Source: Silvania confinis (GTDB taxonomy: Bacteria > Pseudomonadota > Gammaproteobacteria > Enterobacterales > Enterobacteriaceae). From it: DNA of 64,000 nt. Location of the stretch: contig NZ_JAMGZJ010000076.1 of the NCBI RefSeq assembly GCF_025564085.1, forward strand, positions 124,001-188,000. The letters are read 5' to 3'. Shown one piece after another: positions 1 through 7,923 of the stretch. Position 1 is the stretch's first letter. Each line of letters opens with the position of its first letter. The translations under genes and the position numbers were made by a program. The notes below the pieces were generated by a model. The model was not told where the DNA came from. It worked only from the letters and a program-made list of their open reading frames with translations, and did not search any database.

Positions 1-351
1 CGCAATTTTGCTCATACTGTTAATCGAGAGCGCCGGGAGATAGAGTGCGTCATAGTCACCGTAATGGCGGTCGAATCCGGCGTGGGAACCCCACTGGCGC
101 AGCGTATCGATGCAGGCATCTTTCAGCGCCGACTGGCTGGCACTGTGAGAAAAGCTCACCCATAACGAGTAGCCCGCCTGCTCAAGTGCCGTGAGACAGT
201 TCAAGGTGTCAGGGAGCGAAGCAAGATCGTCGCCGGTCACCACCACGCGAACATTTTTTGGCACCACGGATTGTGCCAACAATTCAGCGATCGCGCGGTC
301 AATCAGCGCGGCCAGTTCGTGCAAACGGCGATTTTCGCGGCTGTCAGCCAT
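1..351 (-). CDS. Flavoprotein-like protein, probable microcompartment accessory (partial, C-terminus beyond the window)
   Basis: Only the first 117 codons are inside the window; the reading frame is open to the left edge. The start is the ATG at 351-349, which overlaps the end of the phosphotransacylase gene by 8 bases, so translation is likely coupled. Visible features are an N-terminal helix, a hydrophobic strand VRVVVTGDD near residue 30, and the segment LPALSINSMSKIA near residues 105-117. That segment resembles the flavin-binding P-x-S-x-N-T-x-x-K-I-A pattern of the flavoprotein (PF02441-type) family. Flavoproteins of this kind accompany glycyl-radical microcompartment operons; the role here is inferred from this motif and the neighbours. 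Confidence 0.5.
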   Translation of the reverse strand, partial: MADSRENRRLHELAALIDRAIAELLAQSVVPKNVRVVVTGDDLASLPDTLNCLTALEQAGYSLWVSFSHSASQSALKDACIDTLRQWGSHAGFDRHYGDYDALYLPALSINSMSKIA

Positions 352-1030
352 GGCGCACATCCTGTTTGATACCGCGTACCCTGTCGCCGTTACGCAGGCC
401 AAAGCCGTTGGCCTCCTCCACATCGATATGCAGTTCCAGCACCGCATCCGCCGTGACACGTACCACCACGTGGCTCAGCACGCCGCCGCGCGGGCCGTCG
501 GTCTTAACATCGATTTCCATCCCGTCACGCAGGCCATGCTGCTCGGCTTCCTGCGGTGAAATATGGATATGGCGCCAGGCGACAATCATGCCGTTGTGCT
601 TCACCACGCGCCCTTTCGGGCCGATGATGTCAATCCCTGGCGATTCCAGCAGATCGCCCGACATGCGCACGGGCGCTTTGGCGCCCAGCGCGAAACCATC
701 GGCAACAGAGATTTCCACCTGGGTGGTGTTACGCAGCGGGCCTAATACCCGCACGTTGCTCAGTTCACCTTTCGGGCCGCGCAGCGTCACCACCTCTTCA
801 GCAGCATATTGCCCCGGCTGTTTAACCGCTTTAAAACGGGTCAGCGTTGAGCCGTATCCAAACAGAATGTCCATATCCTCCCGGCACAGGTGAATGTGAC
901 GGTTCGACACGCCCACCGGGATCTCCAGCGCAACCGGCGCAGTGGCGGACGCAGCTGGGCTTTTACGGGCGGCGAGCTCATGCAGTATTTGTTGGGTGAT
1001 CCATTCAGCTTGTTGTTCGGTGTAATTCAT
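344..1030 (-). CDS. PduL-type phosphate acyltransferase of a bacterial microcompartment
   Basis: A 228-residue protein of the PduL family, which moves an acyl group from CoA to phosphate (for example propionyl-CoA to propionyl-phosphate) and so regenerates CoA inside a microcompartment. Family marks are visible: VSNRHIHLCREDMDILFG near residues 41-58 and WRHIHISPQEAEQHGLRDG near residues 152-170. The paired histidines of these motifs bind metal in PduL structures. The first 30 residues form a short amphipathic helix followed by an Ala/Pro linker, like a microcompartment-targeting peptide. It lies between an alcohol dehydrogenase and a flavoprotein gene in one leftward operon. The substrate of the parent microcompartment (propanediol, choline or other) cannot be told from these genes alone. 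Confidence 0.85.
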   Translation of the reverse strand: MNYTEQQAEWITQQILHELAARKSPAASATAPVALEIPVGVSNRHIHLCREDMDILFGYGSTLTRFKAVKQPGQYAAEEVVTLRGPKGELSNVRVLGPLRNTTQVEISVADGFALGAKAPVRMSGDLLESPGIDIIGPKGRVVKHNGMIVAWRHIHISPQEAEQHGLRDGMEIDVKTDGPRGGVLSHVVVRVTADAVLELHIDVEEANGFGLRNGDRVRGIKQDVRHG

Positions 1031-1169
1031 AACGGAAACGACCTGATCATTGGGTTATCTCATGGGTGCTGAGCGTCTGTTCATCAGGATAAGGAGTCAC
1101 GACGCCCGATATTTGTTGTTCGACAGGACTTTTTTGCCTGCTTCATGCGAGCAGGACAAAAGGTTCCCG

Positions 1170-2288
1170 TTAGCCAGTCACCTGATCGATGAGGGCTTCA
1201 ACGTCCTGCGGGGTAACAGGCCGTGGGTTCGATGCCGTACACCCGTCAGCCAGCGCGGAACTCACCAGTGCCGCGCGCAGCGCGCTGATTTTCGCCCGTT
1301 CAATGCCCAACGCGCTCAGCGTGGCGGGAATACCAAAATGGCGGTTAATCTGACGGATAGCCTGCGTCATCTGCGCAATAGCCTGCTCGGGAACGGCATG
1401 ATCGATACCCATGATCTGCGCGCAGCGGTGGTAGCGGTCGCGGGTGTGTAGAGAAGCCTGCTTGCTGTTGAAGTCGACAACAATCGGCAGCAGCATGGCG
1501 TTAATTTTGCCGTGAGGAATATGCAACATACCGCCAATGGCATGGGCCAAACCGTGAACCAGTCCCAGCCCGGCGGCGTTAAACGCCATTCCCGCCATGC
1601 AGGAGGCATTGTGCATATGGGTGCGCGCCACAATGTCTTTTTCATCGTTGAACACCTGCGGCAAGTAGCGCCAGGTGAGTGCGATGGATTTTTCCGCCAG
1701 CGCATCGCTAAAGTCGTTTGCGCCGGTGGCGACAAACGCCTCTATGGCGTGAGTCAGCACATCCATACCGGTATCCACCGCCACATGGCGCGGTACCGTT
1801 AATACCAGGTTGGGATCGAGAATGGCAATATCCGGCACCAGATGCCCGGAGATCAGCGGATATTTACGCCCGTTCTGCGGATCGGAAATGATCGCGTAGG
1901 AGGTCACTTCAGAGCCGGATCCACTGGTCGTGGGAATAGCGATGAGATCGATAGGATGATGGGCAAAATACTCTTCCAGCGTCACTTTGATGCCTTTCGC
2001 TGCATCCAGCGACGACCCCCCGCCGAGGGCAATAATCACCTCAGGCTTAAAGGTTTTAAAATGCGCCGCACCCGCAGTCAAAATATCAATATCCGGATCG
2101 GGTTTAACCTCACCAAAAATAGACACCGACGCCTGAGGCATGTAATTAATCAAATAACGGGTTTTACCTGACGTCACCATAAAATCGTCGGTGACAATAC
2201 CGACACGTTTACCATTAAACTGGCTCAGGGAGGTGATCGCCTCCTCGCCAAAATAGATGTCAGGGCAGGAAAAACAATAACTGGCCAT
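1170..2288 (-). CDS. Iron-containing alcohol dehydrogenase (PduQ/CutO-like)
   Basis: A 372-residue class III iron-dependent alcohol dehydrogenase that would reduce an aldehyde to an alcohol with NADH and recycle NAD+. The NAD-binding motif GGGSSLDAAK is at residues 89-98, followed by PTTSGSGSEVT. The expected iron ligands are Asp176, His180, His245 and His259. The length fits the short microcompartment-associated members of the family. The first residues (MASYCFSCPDIYFG) resemble PduQ/CutO proteins. It is the first gene of the visible operon; the next gene (PduL) starts 139 bases downstream. The ATG is preceded by AAAGG. FucO-like or general propanol dehydrogenases belong to the same family, so substrate is uncertain. 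Confidence 0.85.
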   Translation of the reverse strand: MASYCFSCPDIYFGEEAITSLSQFNGKRVGIVTDDFMVTSGKTRYLINYMPQASVSIFGEVKPDPDIDILTAGAAHFKTFKPEVIIALGGGSSLDAAKGIKVTLEEYFAHHPIDLIAIPTTSGSGSEVTSYAIISDPQNGRKYPLISGHLVPDIAILDPNLVLTVPRHVAVDTGMDVLTHAIEAFVATGANDFSDALAEKSIALTWRYLPQVFNDEKDIVARTHMHNASCMAGMAFNAAGLGLVHGLAHAIGGMLHIPHGKINAMLLPIVVDFNSKQASLHTRDRYHRCAQIMGIDHAVPEQAIAQMTQAIRQINRHFGIPATLSALGIERAKISALRAALVSSALADGCTASNPRPVTPQDVEALIDQVTG

Positions 2289-2510
2289 GTGTTAAAACCT
2301 TTATCAGGATACCGGCACGGTAAGCAGCAATAAACGATGGGGTTAAGCTAACATGGCATTATTTGTGAGAAGCTAAGGATGTTTGTGCAGCTGGGGGATT
2401 ATTTTGCGCTCTTACTTTACGGTGGGCAAAAAAGTCCTTTAAACAATAAAAAAACCGGATCCAAATGCAGGATCCCTATTCGAACAAGGGATCACGGCCA
2501 GATCCCCTGC
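2289..2510. other. Intergenic region between microcompartment operon and cellulose operon
   Basis: These 222 bases hold the promoter region of the leftward alcohol-dehydrogenase operon; I could not fix a convincing -35/-10 pair. A short inverted repeat GATCCCT/AGGGATC lies near 2470-2492. No supported gene is seen. Confidence 0.4.
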
Positions 2511-2560
2511 CCCCAAAACGCAAAAAGCGCCACCGCAAGTTATTCTTGCGAGGCGCTTTC
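2511..2560 (-). terminator. Intrinsic terminator of the bcs operon
   Basis: Read leftward, a long hairpin (AGCGCC-t-CGCAAG, loop AATAA, CTTGCG-gt-GGCGCT) is followed by TTTTTGCGTTTT. It starts about 20 bases after the bcsZ stop codon, as expected for the operon end. Confidence 0.85.
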
Positions 2561-2580
2561 CAGAACCAGGTGGAGAGACC

Positions 2581-3570
2581 CTATCTCGCCAGCGATACCA
2601 GCATTTTCAGGCTCGCAGAGTAGTAATCCTCTTTGATAGTAATCTGCGGCTCGCCTGCCGGGAGTTGCCCCATTGTGAAGTCGCGCACCGCCAGCAAACC
2701 GCCGTCCATCATGTACGGGGCTGGATCGTTGGTGGTGATGTTCACCCAGGCAGGCGTCTGGGTCCGCGTGAAACGTCCCCAGTATGCGCTGTAAGGCGCT
2801 AACAGCGGGCTGGCGGGCTGCGCCCACTTCACGTACAGCGGCACGCGGATCGCATCGTAGCTAAAGCGCGCCGGCCACTCTTTCGCCGGGGTGACGCGTC
2901 CGTCAGCGTACAGAGAGACCCAGTCCGCCGGCAGCTGCGTGTTACCGAAGCGCATTTTCACCAGCAGCTTTTGCCCGTCGTTGATCAGCTCACGCCACAC
3001 CGTCAGGTGGCTACGTTGAGCAAAATCTTCCCACGCCGGGAAGATAAAATACGACGGATTGAGGTTAACGTAGCTGTTGAGGTTAAAGCCTTTCGCACCG
3101 GGCAGCATCACGCGATAACCGGCAAAGCTGATGACGTTGCGGGCCACCAGCGCCTTAGTAATCGCATCCGACTCGGTTAGATATTTGTTCTCATTCCACT
3201 GAGTGCCGGCTTTCAGCAGCGCCCAGGCGATAAAAGTGTCGCCGTCGGTGGCGTTGTTTTTATCGACAATAGGATCGGCGGCAACCGGGTTATAGCGCCA
3301 GTAGAACAGGCCGGTCTCCGGGTTTTGCAGGTTTTTTTTCGTCCAGCCCCAGATTTTGTCAAAGCTTGCCCGATCGTTGTTGCGCACCGCCATCATCATG
3401 GCGAAGCCCTGGCCTTCAGTGTGACTCACGCTGTTGTTGCCGGTATCAATGATGCGGCCATCCGCCATCAAAAATCGCCCTTTGTAGCTGTCCCAGGCGC
3501 TACCGGCTACGGCCTGATAACTGACTAACAGACCCAGCATCAGAACCAGGGTTTTACTTCGCTGCCACAT
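2581..3570 (-). CDS. bcsZ: Periplasmic endo-1,4-beta-glucanase BcsZ (glycoside hydrolase family 8)
   Basis: A 329-residue cellulase that trims or edits nascent cellulose in the periplasm. A signal peptide is visible (MWQRSKTLVLMLGLLVSYQAVAG, cleavage near residue 22). The family 8 signature SHTEGQGFAMMMAV follows at about residues 49-62; its glutamate (Glu52) corresponds to the catalytic acid. NATDGDTFIAWALL near residues 106-119 carries conserved substrate-site aspartates. It is the last gene of the bcs operon here, ten bases after bcsD, whereas in E. coli bcsZ lies between bcsB and bcsC. Length matches E. coli BcsZ (about 368) less some loop sequence. No defect is seen. Confidence 0.93.
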   Translation of the reverse strand: MWQRSKTLVLMLGLLVSYQAVAGSAWDSYKGRFLMADGRIIDTGNNSVSHTEGQGFAMMMAVRNNDRASFDKIWGWTKKNLQNPETGLFYWRYNPVAADPIVDKNNATDGDTFIAWALLKAGTQWNENKYLTESDAITKALVARNVISFAGYRVMLPGAKGFNLNSYVNLNPSYFIFPAWEDFAQRSHLTVWRELINDGQKLLVKMRFGNTQLPADWVSLYADGRVTPAKEWPARFSYDAIRVPLYVKWAQPASPLLAPYSAYWGRFTRTQTPAWVNITTNDPAPYMMDGGLLAVRDFTMGQLPAGEPQITIKEDYYSASLKMLVSLAR

Positions 3571-3579
3571 GCCTGTTCC

Positions 3580-4047
3580 TTACTGATTATTTTGATATCT
3601 GAAGTGGATAACCGTAGCTGAGGGTGATGCCTCCCGCCACAGAGAAACGTGGGATTTCCCACCCTGCTCACGCATCCAGCGTGCGTACAGCCCCTCCAGC
3701 ACCGCGCTGAACGCGTGGTTCCAGGCCAGCTGCTGCGCCGGTTCAGCCGGAACCGGTAGCGCCATATGGCTGATACGGATCGACGTGTCGCTGGCATCGA
3801 TATCAATCATGCCCCAGTTAAACGCCGCCAGCCGGGCGTTAATCTGTCCCTCAAGCTCACCGACAGTATGCGCCGGGGTGAGCGGGAAACGCTCGGCCAG
3901 CGTCTCCCCCATCTGCACGAGGAACGGATGGCTTTGCGCCTCGCCGACGTTCGCCACCATCCCTTCAATCATCACGTGGAGCAATGAAAACCAACCCGAC
4001 TGGGACTGTTGATTCTGGTAATACTGCAAAAGCTGCTGGTCATTCAT
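3580..4047 (-). CDS. bcsD: Cellulose synthase subunit BcsD
   Basis: A 155-residue protein resembling BcsD (AxCeSD) of Komagataeibacter, a periplasmic ring-forming subunit that guides glucan chains into crystalline bundles. The protein has no signal peptide, as is usual for BcsD. Its N-terminal Gln/Asn-rich helix, the segment WFSLLHVMIEGMVANVGE and the conserved helix WNHAFSAVLEGLYARWMREQGG near the C-terminus support the call. The start ATG at 4047 overlaps the bcsC stop as TGATG, so translation is coupled; a GTG one codon earlier is possible. Presence of bcsD marks this as a type I bcs operon, unlike the E. coli type II operon. Confidence 0.85.
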   Translation of the reverse strand: MNDQQLLQYYQNQQSQSGWFSLLHVMIEGMVANVGEAQSHPFLVQMGETLAERFPLTPAHTVGELEGQINARLAAFNWGMIDIDASDTSIRISHMALPVPAEPAQQLAWNHAFSAVLEGLYARWMREQGGKSHVSLWREASPSATVIHFRYQNNQ

Positions 4048-7000
4048 CACTTGTTCCCCAGAATGTAGCGGAAGTAGAGGTTGGCTGTACTTTCGTTGTA
4101 ATCGCCAAAGGTGTCATAGCCAATCTGCCCGCCGATGCTCATGTCTTTGTTAAGTTTGTAATCGGTTGAGGCGCGCAGGTTATACCCCATGCCGTTCTTG
4201 CTGCTGCCGCTGTAGAAGTACTCTTTGGCCAAACCACGAGCCACATAATCTTCCAGCTGTCTCTGCATCGCCGCATCCGTTGGGAAGTACGGGCTTTCAT
4301 CCTGGGAGTAGGACTGGTAGCCAATCGACGCCCCTAACCCCAGCTTCCAGTTGTCGAACTTCTGGGTGTAATCCACCGGGAAGGCGACGCTGACATAGTC
4401 CTGCGGGCTGAAATAGCCCCCCTGACCGTAGCTGAAGTAGCTCAGGTTTTTGTCGAAGTTCATATAACTCATGTTGATGCCGGTTTTTAACTCGCGATCG
4501 TCTGAGTAATACGGGCGGAAATAGACCCCCGCCGAGCCGTTAACGCTGGTGTTGCTTGGGACATTCTCCCCGACGTAGTCGTACACGCCAAAACCAGCGT
4601 AAAAGCCCGCATCGGTATTGTCATAGCTAAGCTGCGCGCTGCCGCCGTTTTTGGTGACCTGGCCCCACCTCTTGCCGCTGTATTTGTCTTCGACACCGAC
4701 GTACGACAGCAGGCTGTCCACCACCGCACGACGTTCCCCCACCAGCACCAGCTTGAGGTAATCGGTCAGCTGCGGCGACCACTGCACGCCGCCCACCACG
4801 GTATTCAGATCCTGGCCCAGCGGCGTGGATCCAACGTCAATTTTGTACTGATCGCCGGTGAGCGCCATCGCCACTTCGACGCCCGACGCGCTTTGCGATC
4901 CCTGCGAAGGCACCTTGATTTTGTCGAGATTCGGCAGTTCAGGCGGCGTGGTGGTCGAGGCGTTATACACCTCTTCGGCCACTTCGCCCTAGATCAGCGC
5001 CCCGGTGCCAAAGCGACGGCTGGATTCATCAGACGAGCTCCCGGCATCGAGGGTGATCGGCGACACGTTGACATCCAGACGCGAATCGCCAAACGGCACC
5101 GTCGACCACTGCAGCGGAGCTTTAAATTCAGTGAGCTTGCTGAGCCCCTCTTCGCCGTCACGCGAGCGCATCGCCGTCGAGCCGCGTACCCAGGTGGCGG
5201 TTTTGTCGACCAGCATCTCCATCATGTTATCCACCTGACGCAGCGTACCGGCCTGCGCCGTCTCGACCGGTAAATCGGTACGCACGGTGCCCGGCGGGGC
5301 GGTCTGTGGATTACGTGCCAGCTGGGCCACCTGCCACGGCATCGCTTCGCCATACAGCGATGAGGAGGTGTTCAGGTCACCCGCACGGGTGGTGCCGACA
5401 AACGGGTTATCGGCTAAAGCCAGCCCGCCCAGCATCGGCGCGGTTTCGCCGTTGTTGTCCTTCAGCCCCAGCAGGCGTCCGCGCGCGGTGCGCAGGTAGC
5501 TCATGGCCTGCTGATGGTTACCTTCGGCCTCGGAGACACGGGCCAGCAGCAGCAGACGTTCCGGGGTGCTGTCGTTTTTCAGCCCGGCGGTCAGTTGCTT
5601 CGCTTTATCTACGTCGTTGTTGGCTAACGCTACGTTGATAGCCCCGGCGCGCGCATCCTGCTGCGGCGTGTCGCGGGTCATCAGGTAGTCGTACACCACT
5701 CCGGCTTCTTTGTTCATCTTGCCGGACTGATACACGCGCGCCATCGCAAACATCAGATCGGTGTTTTGCGGATCGTTTTGCATCGCGCGGATCAGTTTGT
5801 CGTATGCCGCCGCGTAGTTGCCCTGGGTGCGCAGGCGATCGGCATCGTTGATCACGTAACCGTTGCGAAGGCTGGCCAGCTGCGTAGGAGTGCTGCGCGA
5901 CTGCAGTTCCGGGTTGGCAAGCCAGGCCTGCGCCTCACTTCCCAGCCCCGCCTGATTGAGGACCGTCACCTGATCGGCATAATCCCCGGCGTTACCCTGC
6001 ACGCCGCGGCGCATGTTGTCGCGCACCACGCTTACCGCGCTGGTGACATCCCCGCTTTGCGCCAGCATCCGCGCCAGCTTGCCCGCATCTGCCGGGCTTT
6101 GTGGCGGACGGGCCGCCAGCGCTTTCAGGGTGTTGGCCGCCGCCGCCCGGTCGCCCTGGGCCAGATAGCGTTCGGCGACGTTCATTTGCAGGTTGTAATT
6201 CACCCGCTGCGACAGCTCGCGCATATCCCGGTTCTGGCTATTAGCCGGAATGCGGGACAGCAAGGTCTGGGACTGCTGCCAGGCGTTGTTCTCGCTGGCA
6301 AACAGCGCCGCCGCATACAGTTCACTGGCGCTGGCGTTCGGCCGGAACGCCGGTGCCATGGCGCTTGCTGCTTCTGCGTCACGGCCCTGCTTTTGCAGCA
6401 GACGGGCCAGATCCAGCCGCAGCCACGGATCGGCCGGATAGCGCGCGGTACCTTGCGACAGTAAAGCAATAGCGCGCTGCGGATCGCCATTGGCGACGGC
6501 CTGCTGCGCCTGACGACGCAGCGGATCGGTTGGGTTGCCGCCGCCGGAGACACGCGGCTGGAGCTTCGCCTGCAGGCTGGCGGGCAGGGTTTGCAACATC
6601 GCCTGCGCTTCCGGCGCTTTATTCTGCTCGCGCAGCACGTAGTACAGGTTTTCCCGGGCCGAGCCGTTATTCGGCTGCTCCGTTAACAACCCGCGCAGTG
6701 TCTGCTCGGCAGCGGTGTAGTCTTTGTTATGACGCTGGACGTCGGCGCGGAACAGCTTCGCCGCCGCCCCCTGCTCGCCGCTCCGCTGGGCCAGCGGGGC
6801 ACTCAGGGCCAGCGCCTGGCTGATATTACCCTGCTTGTAGGCCGCCTGCGCCTGGGCAAGCTGACCGTAAAATTCGGCATCCACCGCCTGCTGCTTACGC
6901 TCTTCAGAGGCAGAACCGCCCAGACTGGCGGCGCGATTGAGGTACTGCGCGCCTGCGGCGTAGTCACCCTTGCGCAGGGCAACGTAGCCCATCCCGGCCA

Positions 7001-7910
7001 GCGCGTCGGCATCTTCCGGGTTGGTCTGTAAAACCTGTTCAAACTGGCTGCGGGCGGTATCGGTATTGCCGCTGTTCAGCGCTTCAAAGCCCTCGCCTTT
7101 TGCCGCACCGCCGATGCTTTTACGGTAATAATCGCGTAACGCGGTGTCGTTCGGGTGGCGCTGAATATAGGTCTGATAAAGCGCGTCATCGCCCGCCTGC
7201 GGCCCCAGCCACAACAGGGCCTGACGCAGAGAACGATCCGCATCCTGACTGCCGCTCGCCAGATCCTGCAACACGTCAATCCCTTCCCGGCGGGTGCTTT
7301 CCTGATAGGTCAGCACCTTGCCCAGCGCGATTTTGATGTTGTTATCCTGAGGATATTGCACCCGCAGCTGGCGCAGTTCGCTCACCGCCTGCGGATAGAG
7401 GGATTTATCCCCCGCCATCGTCAGATAATATTCCGGGGCGAGGCTCGGCGGCGGCTGATTGCCGCTAAACAGGTTCTTCCAGGTGGCCAGCGCTGCCGGA
7501 ATGTTACCGCTGCGCGCCTGTTGACGGGCCAGCTCCAGCTGACCGCGCGGCACTTGCTGCATCTGTTTGGCATTGTCCAGCGCCTGCAGATTGGCATCCT
7601 GCGGTGAAACCGCCGTTAAGCGCGCGCGCCACTGGGCCGCGCCTTTTATGTCACCGGCCTGCTGCGACCACAGCGCCATCAGGTACATCGCCTGGGTGTT
7701 GTTGGCATCCACCATCAGCACTTTCTGCAGCGATTCCTTTGCCAGATCGTCGTGAGATTTTTCGTGCCAGTAGTTCGCCTGATCGAACAGCGCTTTCAGT
7801 GCCGGGTTATTGGCGTCTGCCGCCAGGGCGGCGTTAATGCCCCCCAGCGCCAGGCCACTGAACAGACAAAGTACAGGCAGATGTCTGGCGGTTTTGCTCT
7901 TATTTTCCAT
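4047..7910 (-). pseudogene. bcsC: bcsC, cellulose exporter (TPR + outer-membrane barrel), interrupted by an in-frame amber codon
   Basis: BcsC carries glucan chains through the periplasm and outer membrane. The N-terminal part (4989-7910, about 973 residues) has a signal peptide (MENKSKTARHLPVLCLFSGLALGG, ending AALA) and many TPR-like helical repeats. The C-terminal part (4047-4988) is the beta-barrel, ending in LYFRYILGNK. They are joined in the same frame but separated by TAG at 4989-4991, so one base change (probably CAG to TAG) explains the break. I place the start at the ATG at 7910, which has AAAGGTGG just upstream; a GTG at 7931 is the alternative. The remaining frame after the stop could start only at a GTG at 4982 and would lack a signal peptide. 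Both halves look otherwise intact, which suggests a recent mutation, suppression or a sequencing error. Confidence 0.85.
4989..4991 (-). other. In-frame amber codon within bcsC
   Basis: Leftward reading gives GCG CTG ATC TAG GGC GAA GTG. The frame continues without shift on both sides: FGTGALI before the stop, GEVAEEVYN after it. Glutamine is the likely ancestral residue, because CAG differs by one transition. Confidence 0.9.
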
Positions 7911-7923
7911 TTTGTTACCACCT

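Noticed and set aside
2379-2636. 85-codon rightward frame over the bcs terminator and bcsZ end
   Set aside because: It crosses the terminator hairpin and part of bcsZ and has no coding signs.
4047-4982. Stand-alone gene for an outer-membrane barrel starting at GTG 4982
   Set aside because: It lacks a signal peptide and ribosome site and continues the bcsC frame; it is the 3' part of the interrupted gene.
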